A stretch of 64,000 nucleotides of DNA from DASPHG01 sp963849605. GTDB lineage: Bacteria > Actinomycetota > Thermoleophilia > Solirubrobacterales > Thermoleophilaceae. Shown one piece after another: positions 58,894-64,000 of the stretch (position 1 is its first letter; every line of letters begins with the position of its first letter). The notes under the pieces are model-generated. The model was not told the origin of the DNA and ran no database searches. It saw only the letters and a program-made list of their open reading frames with translations. The stretch covers positions 124,001 through 188,000 of the forward strand of contig CAWKHX010000002.1 in the NCBI GenBank assembly GCA_963849605.1, in the 5' to 3' direction. A program made the position numbers and the translations under genes.

Positions 58894-60075
58894 TCAGTTC
58901 CTAAAGGGGGTCAGACCCTCTTTAGAAAGCGCCCAGCCGTCCGCGAGCGCTTCGAGCGCCGGTTTCGCGTCGCGGCCCATCAGCTCCGCGAGCGCGGCGA
59001 CGAGCCGCTCCTGCGGCTCCGGCCGCGCGCCCTCCCCCATCACGCCGATCCGCCACACCTTGCCGGCGAGCGGCCCGAGGCTGCCCGCGATCTCGATCCC
59101 GTGGTCGGCGAGGAGCGCGCCGCGCACGGCCGCGTCGTCGACGTCCTCGGGCAGCCTGACCGCGAGCAGCGGCCACAGCTCTTCCCCATCCCGCGCGAGC
59201 CGCTCGAGCCCGAGCTGCGACAGAGCGCCGCGCAAGGCCTCGTGCGCGCGGCGGTGCCTCTCCCAGCGCTGCTCCAAACCTTCCTCCGCGACGATCCGCA
59301 GCGCCTCGGCGAGCGCGTAGATCATGTTGATCGGCGCCGTGTGGTGGTACACGCGGCCACCCTCGCCGCCCCAGTAGCCGAGCACGAGCGACAGGTCGAA
59401 GAACCACGACCGCGGCGGGGTCTTGCGCCGCCGCAGCTTTTCGAGCGCCCGCTCGCCCGCCGTGAAGGGCGCGAGCCCCGGTGGGACATTGAGGCACTTC
59501 TGCGAGCCGCTGAAGGCGGCGTCTACGCCCCACTCGTCCAGCAGGACGGGCTGGCCCGCAAGCGAGGTCACGCAATCGACGAGCAGGAGCGCACCGGCGT
59601 CGCGGCAGGCGTCCGCGAGGCCGTCGAGCGGCTGGCAGACACCGGTCGACGTCTCGCCGTGGACGACGCAGACGGCATCGGTCCCAGGCTCGATCGCGGA
59701 CCCCAGCTCGTCGGGATCGATCGCGCGGCCCCACTCGGCTTCCACTCGCACGACGTCCGCGCCCGCACGTCCGAGCGCATCCGTGAGGCGCTCGCCGAAC
59801 AGCCCGTTGACGCCGACGACCACACGATCACCCGGCTCGACGAAGTTCGCGATCAGCGCGTCCATTCCGCCGGAGCCCGTCGCGGAGATCGGCAGCGTCG
59901 CCTGGTTCTCCGTACGGAACGTCGCGCGCAGGAGGTCCGCGGTCTCCTCCATCAAAGCGACGAAGAACGGGTCGAGATGCCCGACGGTCGGCTGCGCGAG
60001 CGCGTCGAGGACGCGCTGCGGGACGGGGCTCGGTCCCGAGCCGAGAAGGAGCCGGGGCGGTGGCTCGAAGCTCAC
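58894..60075 (-). CDS. Class V aminotransferase (alanine-glyoxylate/serine-glyoxylate type)
   Basis: 393 residues. LLGSGPSPVPQRVLDAL opens the family, ATGSGGMDALIANFVEPGD is the cofactor phosphate region, VVHGETSTGVCQPLDGL and LLVDCVTSLAGQPV are conserved, and the PLP lysine lies in SGSQKCLNVPPG near residue 192. VYHHTAPINMIYAL follows. It likely transfers amino groups to glyoxylate or pyruvate. The last ten residues (SKEGLTPFRN) are read from a palindromic element that also supplies the stop codon. Confidence 0.9.
   Translation of the reverse strand: MSFEPPPRLLLGSGPSPVPQRVLDALAQPTVGHLDPFFVALMEETADLLRATFRTENQATLPISATGSGGMDALIANFVEPGDRVVVGVNGLFGERLTDALGRAGADVVRVEAEWGRAIDPDELGSAIEPGTDAVCVVHGETSTGVCQPLDGLADACRDAGALLLVDCVTSLAGQPVLLDEWGVDAAFSGSQKCLNVPPGLAPFTAGERALEKLRRRKTPPRSWFFDLSLVLGYWGGEGGRVYHHTAPINMIYALAEALRIVAEEGLEQRWERHRRAHEALRGALSQLGLERLARDGEELWPLLAVRLPEDVDDAAVRGALLADHGIEIAGSLGPLAGKVWRIGVMGEGARPEPQERLVAALAELMGRDAKPALEALADGWALSKEGLTPFRN
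58898..58928. repeat. Imperfect palindrome, AAAGGGGGTC/GACCCTCTTT family
   Basis: Left arm TTCCTAAAGGGGGTC (58898-58912) and right arm GACCCTCTTTAGAAA (58914-58928) pair with two mismatches. The type resembles REP-like elements of many bacteria. The aminotransferase frame ends inside it (stop 58894-58896). Confidence 0.7.
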
Positions 60076-60093
60076 CGCCCCGATCCTATGCCT

Positions 60094-60969
60094 CTACCAG
60101 TCTGGGTCGGTGCCGCAGCCGTTCGACGTCGGCCCGGACGTCGTGCTGCCGTCGGCGTTCACGAGCGACACGCCGGCGAACCGGAGGATCGCCGTCGCGC
60201 GCATGCCGGCCAGGTCATTGCCCAGGTAGCCGGTGTGGACGATCAGGTGGGTGAAGTTGCCCGCCGCCTGGCCGCTGGACGTCACGACGGGGCTGCCCGA
60301 GTCGCCCGGAGCGCCAAAGCCGGTCCAGCCGTACGAGTTCTCGAACCAACTCGTGGCGAGCCCGCCCTCGGGCTTGCCCTGGGCGACCGCCGCGACGTAG
60401 CCGTGGCCGTAATGAAGCACGGCCTCGGGTCCGCAGCCGTCGTAGACGCCGTTCGGCCCGCCGACCACCGGGATCGCCGGGTTAACGCCCCAAGCGGCCA
60501 CGACCGCCGGGTCGAGCTTGATCAGCGTGAAGTCGTCACCCGGGACGCCGTCACCCGCTGGATGGTTGGTCCGCTTCGCGACGGTGCCGACGTCCGCGAG
60601 CGTCGTGGGATCCACCTGCATCGTGACGGTGTCGCCAGCTCGGTTCGAACAGTGGCCCGCGGTCCCGACGTAGTAGGAAGCGCCGTCGGTGAAGATGAAG
60701 TTCGCCGTGCAGCCGTAGGGGGCGACGATGCAGCCCGCGGCGCCGACGCCCGGGCTCTGGTAGCCGGGGCACTCCGTGTTCAGGCGGTCCGCGGCGACCT
60801 GAACACCGGTCGCACCGGCGTTCTGAAGCTTTTGCTTGAGCGAGGACGTCAGCCAGGACGGCGACGGGTTGCGCAGCGTCTGGGTGCTCGCCGAGGCCGG
60901 AGCGGCCAGGACGGCAGTGATGCAGGCTGCTGCGAGCGCAAGCAGCGCGAACTGACGAATTCGAGACAT
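60094..60969 (-). CDS. Secreted trypsin-like serine protease
   Basis: 291 residues. Signal peptide FALLALAAACITAVLAAPAS is cut after ASA. The catalytic triad is His in VGTAGHCSNRAG, Asp in DDFTLIKLDP, and Ser in GAPGDSGSPVVTS. Four or more cysteines (ECPG, GCIV, GCTAN, HCSN) suggest disulphides. It probably acts outside the cell; no propeptide signature is obvious. It is separated from pepQ by about 59 bases with no other feature. Confidence 0.9.
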   Translation of the reverse strand: MSRIRQFALLALAAACITAVLAAPASASTQTLRNPSPSWLTSSLKQKLQNAGATGVQVAADRLNTECPGYQSPGVGAAGCIVAPYGCTANFIFTDGASYYVGTAGHCSNRAGDTVTMQVDPTTLADVGTVAKRTNHPAGDGVPGDDFTLIKLDPAVVAAWGVNPAIPVVGGPNGVYDGCGPEAVLHYGHGYVAAVAQGKPEGGLATSWFENSYGWTGFGAPGDSGSPVVTSSGQAAGNFTHLIVHTGYLGNDLAGMRATAILRFAGVSLVNADGSTTSGPTSNGCGTDPDW

Positions 60970-61028
60970 CTAGTGGACCCCCCCACCTTTGGACTGAGTG
61001 TTCCCAATCTCGCCGGAAACGGCGCTCG

Positions 61029-62093
61029 CTAAACCCGCGTGAGCGCCTTCGGCAGGGCCGAGAATACCTCGTGGCCGTCCGGGGTGACCCCGACAAGGTC
61101 CTCGATGCGGACGCCGACGTCGCCGGCGACGTAGACCCCAGGCTCGACCGAAACCACGTTGCCCGGCGCGAGCTCGCCCTCGGCGTTGGCGGTCAGCCGC
61201 GGCTCCTCGTGCACCTCGAGCCCGACGCCGTGGCCGAGCCCGTGGCCGAAGTGCTCTCCGTGGCCCGCCTCGTCGATCATCGTGCGCGCGACGGCGTCGA
61301 CCGCCTTGCACGCCGCGCCCGGCTGCACCGCCTCGAGCGCCGCCGCCTGCGCGCGCTCGACCAGCTCGTAGATCTCGCGTGCGCCGTCGGCGATCTCGCC
61401 GGTCGCGAAGGTCCGCGTGCAGTCGGAGCAGTAGCCGTCGAGCAGCGCGCCGAAGTCCACGACCACGAGCGTGTCGCGCGGGATCTCGACGTCGCGCGGC
61501 TCCGCGTGGGGCAGCGCGCCGTGCTCGGCGGCGGCGATGATCGGCGGGAACGACGGCTCGGCGTCGCGCTCGCGCAGCTCGCGCTCGAACGCCCGTGCGA
61601 CATCGCGCTCGGTGCGCCCCGCGAGCCCCCCCTCGACGACGACCGCGGTCACGACCTCGTCTGCAAGCCGGGCGGCGGCGCGAATCGCATCGAGCTCGGC
61701 GGGCTCTTTGACGGCCCGCAGGTCCTCGAGCATCGCGCCCGTGCCGACGAGCTCCACCCCCTCGCCAACCGACTCCCTCAGACGCTCCCACACGCGGACC
61801 GGCAGGTGGGCGTCCTCGAAGCCGACGCGTCCCGTCAGCTCCTTCGCGGCGTCGCCCAGCAGGTCGCGCCCGCCGCGCTCTCGCTCGAAGCCGTCGACCT
61901 CCGCCTCGGCCCGCTCGACGTAGCGGAAGTCGGTGAGGAACGTGCGCGCCCCGTCCGCGCCGACCACCGCCACCGCGTTCGTCCCGGTGAACCCGGTCAG
62001 CCAGCGGACGTTCACAAGATGGGTGACGAGCAACGCGTCGAGCTCGCGCTCGTTCAGCGCGGCCTGCACCCGGTCCGCGCGCGCGGCGCTCAA
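61029..62093 (-). CDS. pepQ: Xaa-Pro dipeptidase-like aminopeptidase (M24)
   Basis: 354 residues. The TTG start overlaps the aroQ stop (TTGA) and is the first start that preserves the family N-terminus DRVQAALNERELDALLV. N-terminal creatinase-like domain (VRWLTGFTGTNAVAVVG), then the pita-bread domain with VVDFGALLDGYCSDCTRT (two Asp), GHGLGHGVGLEVHEEP (His), SVEPGVYVAGDVGVRIEDL (two Glu). It sits between aroQ and, in most relatives, efp. Confidence 0.9.
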   Translation of the reverse strand: MSAARADRVQAALNERELDALLVTHLVNVRWLTGFTGTNAVAVVGADGARTFLTDFRYVERAEAEVDGFERERGGRDLLGDAAKELTGRVGFEDAHLPVRVWERLRESVGEGVELVGTGAMLEDLRAVKEPAELDAIRAAARLADEVVTAVVVEGGLAGRTERDVARAFERELRERDAEPSFPPIIAAAEHGALPHAEPRDVEIPRDTLVVVDFGALLDGYCSDCTRTFATGEIADGAREIYELVERAQAAALEAVQPGAACKAVDAVARTMIDEAGHGEHFGHGLGHGVGLEVHEEPRLTANAEGELAPGNVVSVEPGVYVAGDVGVRIEDLVGVTPDGHEVFSALPKALTRV

Positions 62094-62530
62094 CCCGCGA
62101 GCTCCCCCTTCAGGATCTCGAGTGCCTCGCGGTAGCCGTCGACGCCCTTGCCCTGCACCGTGCCGGCGCACAGGTCGCGGATAACGGAGACCCGGCGCCA
62201 CTCCTCGCGCTCGTCGACGGCCGACAGGTGCACCTCGACCGCCGGCAGGCCGGCGATCTCGAGCGCGTCGTGGATCGCCCACGAGTAGTGGGTCCACGCG
62301 CCCGGGTTGAGCAGGATGCCGTCCTGCGTCTCGCCGGCCGCGTGCAGCTCCTCGCAGAACTCCGCCTCGCTGTTCGTCTGGAAGAACGACGGCTCCAGGC
62401 CGAGCTCGACGGCCCACCGCTTGACGCGCACCTCGAGCTCGGTGAGCGTGATCGCCGGGTAGTGCTCCGGGTCGCGCCGGCCCAGCTGGTCGAGGTTGAC
62501 GCCGTGCATGACGGCAATGCGCGTGTTCAC
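62090..62530 (-). CDS. aroQ: 3-dehydroquinate dehydratase, type II (AroQ)
   Basis: 146 residues. IAVMHGVNLDQLGRRDPEHY, the GILLNPGAWTHYSWAIHDAL catalytic region and AVEVHLSAVDEREEWRRVSV are present, although the classical Tyr of GxNLxxLGxR loop reads HY slightly later. It dehydrates 3-dehydroquinate to 3-dehydroshikimate. It overlaps aroKB by four bases and pepQ by four. Confidence 0.94.
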   Translation of the reverse strand: MNTRIAVMHGVNLDQLGRRDPEHYPAITLTELEVRVKRWAVELGLEPSFFQTNSEAEFCEELHAAGETQDGILLNPGAWTHYSWAIHDALEIAGLPAVEVHLSAVDEREEWRRVSVIRDLCAGTVQGKGVDGYREALEILKGELAG

Positions 62531-64000
62531 CCGGCCACCTCCGCGATCGCGGCGCGCAGGTCGTCCGCGGGCACGTCGTGCCCGGGCGTCACCTCACCCG
62601 GCGCCTCCACCAAGACGAACGGCACCTGGCCGCCCGTCCGCTTCTTGTCGCGCGCGACGTATTCGAGGACGTCGTCGACCGCGGCCCCCTCGAACCGTGA
62701 CGGCAGGCCGCGCGTGGCGAACAGGTCCTCGACCTCCTTGCGCAGTGCGTCGCGCCCCGAGAGCCGCAGCGCTGCGAGCAGGCCGATCGCAACGGCCTCG
62801 CCGTGGCGGTAGCGCCCGTACCCCGTGGCCGCCTCAATCGCGTGCCCGACCGTGTGGCCGAGGTTCAGCACCTGGCGCCGGCCGCTGTCGCGCTCGTCCT
62901 CGGCCACGATCGCGAGCTTCGTGCGCAGGCAGCGCCAGATCGTCTCGTCATCGACCGGCCCGCCCTCGCGCACGCGCGCCCACAGCGGGCCGCCGGCGAT
63001 CAGAGCGGTCTTGACGACCTCCGCGTAGCCGGCGGCGGCCTCCTCCGCCGGCAGCGTCTCGAGCACGGCCGGGTCGGTGAGGACCGCTGCCGGATGGTGG
63101 TAGGCACCGACGTAGTTCTTCGCCTCCGGCAGGTCGACTCCGGTCTTGCCGCCGTAAGCCGAGTCCACCTGGGCCAAGAGCGTCGTCGGAACCCCGACCC
63201 AGCGAATGCCCCGCTGGTAGACGGCAGCGCAAAAACCCCCCAGGTCATTCGCGACCCCGCCACCAACCGCTACGACAATGTCGTCGCGACTCGCCCCTTG
63301 CTCGGCCAGAAAACGCAGCACCGCCTGCGCACGTTCGAGCGTCTTCTCCTGCTCCCCTGGCGGGAATACGTGAGTCGCGTCGCTTTTCAGGGGGAGGACT
63401 TGCATCACATGCTCATCCGTCACGACGAAACGGCGCCCATCCGGTGGATGGAAGAACCCGGAGCCCACGAGGCCGCGGCCGAAGAAGACGGGGTAGTCCC
63501 CCGACGCGGCGCCCGCCCAGGCGAGCCGCGTTCCGGGAGGCGCCTGCTCCTGCGCCGCCAGCGCGACCAGCGCGCGGCGAATGCCGTCGCGGGGCATCGG
63601 CGGCAGCCACGCGGACGCCACCGACTCGTACACCGCCTCGCGATCCCGCCGGAGCTGGTCGAAGCGCCCGCGGTCGCGCGCGAGCGGCCGCCCCTTGCCG
63701 GAGGCGCGCCGCCAAGCTTCGTCGGCGCCTATCTGGAGGTGGACGACCGTGTGTCCGCAAGGGCGTCGCGAACGCGCTCCGACCCGAGCGCGCCGCCGCC
63801 CAGCGCGATCACGCGCGCATCGGGGCGCGCGAGTAGCTCGAGCACCACCTCTTCCTCGCGCGCGCGGAAGGCGGCCTCGCCCTCGCGGTCGAAGTAGCTC
63901 TCGATCGACTCGCCGAGCGCCCGTTCGACCTCGCGATCGGAGTCGAGCGGCTCGACGCCGAGCGCGGCCGCGGCCGCGCGTGCGGCCGTCGACTTTCCCG
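62527..64000 (-). CDS. aroKB: Bifunctional shikimate kinase / 3-dehydroquinate synthase AroKB (5' end outside, one frameshift)
   Basis: The kinase half enters at the window edge (GKSTAARAAAAALGVEPLDSD is the P-loop end and next Asp) and continues to VIALGGGALGSERVRDALAD. At the GT3 repeat 63749-63754 two extra bases shift the frame; the next frame resumes TVVHLQIGADEAWRRASGKG and runs without stop into the synthase (GDYPVFFGRGLV, VAVGGGVANDLGGFCAAVY, GVPTTLLAQVDSAYGGKTGV, NLGHTVGHAIEAATGYG). So the two domains are one polypeptide, as in Thermotoga AroKB. A GTG inside (63633) could also start the synthase alone. Confidence 0.85.
   Translation of the reverse strand, partial: GKVDGRTRGRGRARRRAARLRSRGRTGARRVDRELLRPRGRGRLPRARGRGGARATRAPRCARDRAGRRRARVGARSRRPCGHTVVHLQIGADEAWRRASGKGRPLARDRGRFDQLRRDREAVYESVASAWLPPMPRDGIRRALVALAAQEQAPPGTRLAWAGAASGDYPVFFGRGLVGSGFFHPPDGRRFVVTDEHVMQVLPLKSDATHVFPPGEQEKTLERAQAVLRFLAEQGASRDDIVVAVGGGVANDLGGFCAAVYQRGIRWVGVPTTLLAQVDSAYGGKTGVDLPEAKNYVGAYHHPAAVLTDPAVLETLPAEEAAAGYAEVVKTALIAGGPLWARVREGGPVDDETIWRCLRTKLAIVAEDERDSGRRQVLNLGHTVGHAIEAATGYGRYRHGEAVAIGLLAALRLSGRDALRKEVEDLFATRGLPSRFEGAAVDDVLEYVARDKKRTGGQVPFVLVEAPGEVTPGHDVPADDLRAAIAEVAG

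Noticed and set aside
1..64000. CRISPR array, rRNA genes or prophage
   Set aside because: No regularly spaced repeats, no rRNA sequence and no phage structural genes were seen.

Overview
The window is a high-GC, gene-dense chromosome segment from an actinobacterium, most likely class Thermoleophilia. The signs are: the gene order tlyA-nadK-recN-steA-mctB-pyrG-NUDIX-xerD known from Actinomycetota, an F420-type LLM oxidoreductase, DUF3866 and DUF6504 proteins, LexA boxes of the CGAACnnnnGTTCG type, many GTG/TTG starts with 4-base overlaps, and secreted families I associate from memory with Thermoleophilia. The class assignment is inference; the phylum is much firmer. No transposase, integrase, CRISPR array, rRNA or phage gene was seen. 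There are two tRNAs (CAT and GTT anticodons).

Layout. 1-4.7 kb: yebC (partial), an M29 aminopeptidase, PLP synthase pdxT/pdxS, a frameshifted AbiEi/DUF559-type gene and an RpiR-type regulator. 4.7-10.9 kb: a mixed accessory stretch (thioredoxin-like lipoprotein, SDR, LLM oxidoreductase, glycosyltransferase running into tRNA-Asn, HNH protein). 10.9-21.3 kb: information-processing and central genes (rpoD, dnaG, dgt, a Ycf48-like repeat protein, ppdK, recO, grx, mutM). 21.4-34.8 kb: deoB, a lipoprotein, xerD, NUDIX, DUF3866, an M20 peptidase, pyrG, a MraY-like transferase, mctB, steA, recN, nadK and tlyA, all on the minus strand. 35.0-40.3 kb: an accessory block whose core (36.7-40.3 kb) is a lower-GC island of secreted and membrane proteins lying between intact dxs and a second, decayed copy of the dxs 3' end. 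40.3-44.2 kb: dxs, ispA, xseB, nusB, efp. 44.3-61.0 kb: a large insert relative to the usual efp-pepQ neighbourhood, carrying a PAS/GAF/PP2C phosphatase, an RsbW-like kinase, and the LexA-controlled dnaE2-DUF72-FIST-STAS and imuB-DUF6504 operons. 61.0-64.0 kb: pepQ, aroQ and a fused shikimate kinase/3-dehydroquinate synthase (aroKB).

Read together, aro-pepQ-efp-nusB-xseB-ispA-dxs-tlyA-nadK-recN-steA-mctB-pyrG-NUDIX-xerD looks like one ancestral minus-strand array opened by two insert blocks. Most interesting: (i) a coupled, LexA-boxed dnaE2 operon ending in a STAS anti-anti-sigma gene that converges on a PP2C phosphatase/anti-sigma kinase pair, suggesting a link from DNA damage to a partner switch; (ii) the dxs-bounded island with paralogous secreted proteins of unknown function; (iii) a three-hairpin repeat on both sides of recN with changes on both stem sides; (iv) several other palindromic elements, two of which form the end of a reading frame.

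Caution: seven single-event frameshifts break six conserved genes (DUF559 gene, deoB twice, xerD, pyrG, tlyA, aroKB). Each is most simply read as one or two extra bases in a short repeat. pyrG and tlyA-nadK make genuine loss unlikely, so most are probably sequence errors. Affected genes are annotated across the shift.
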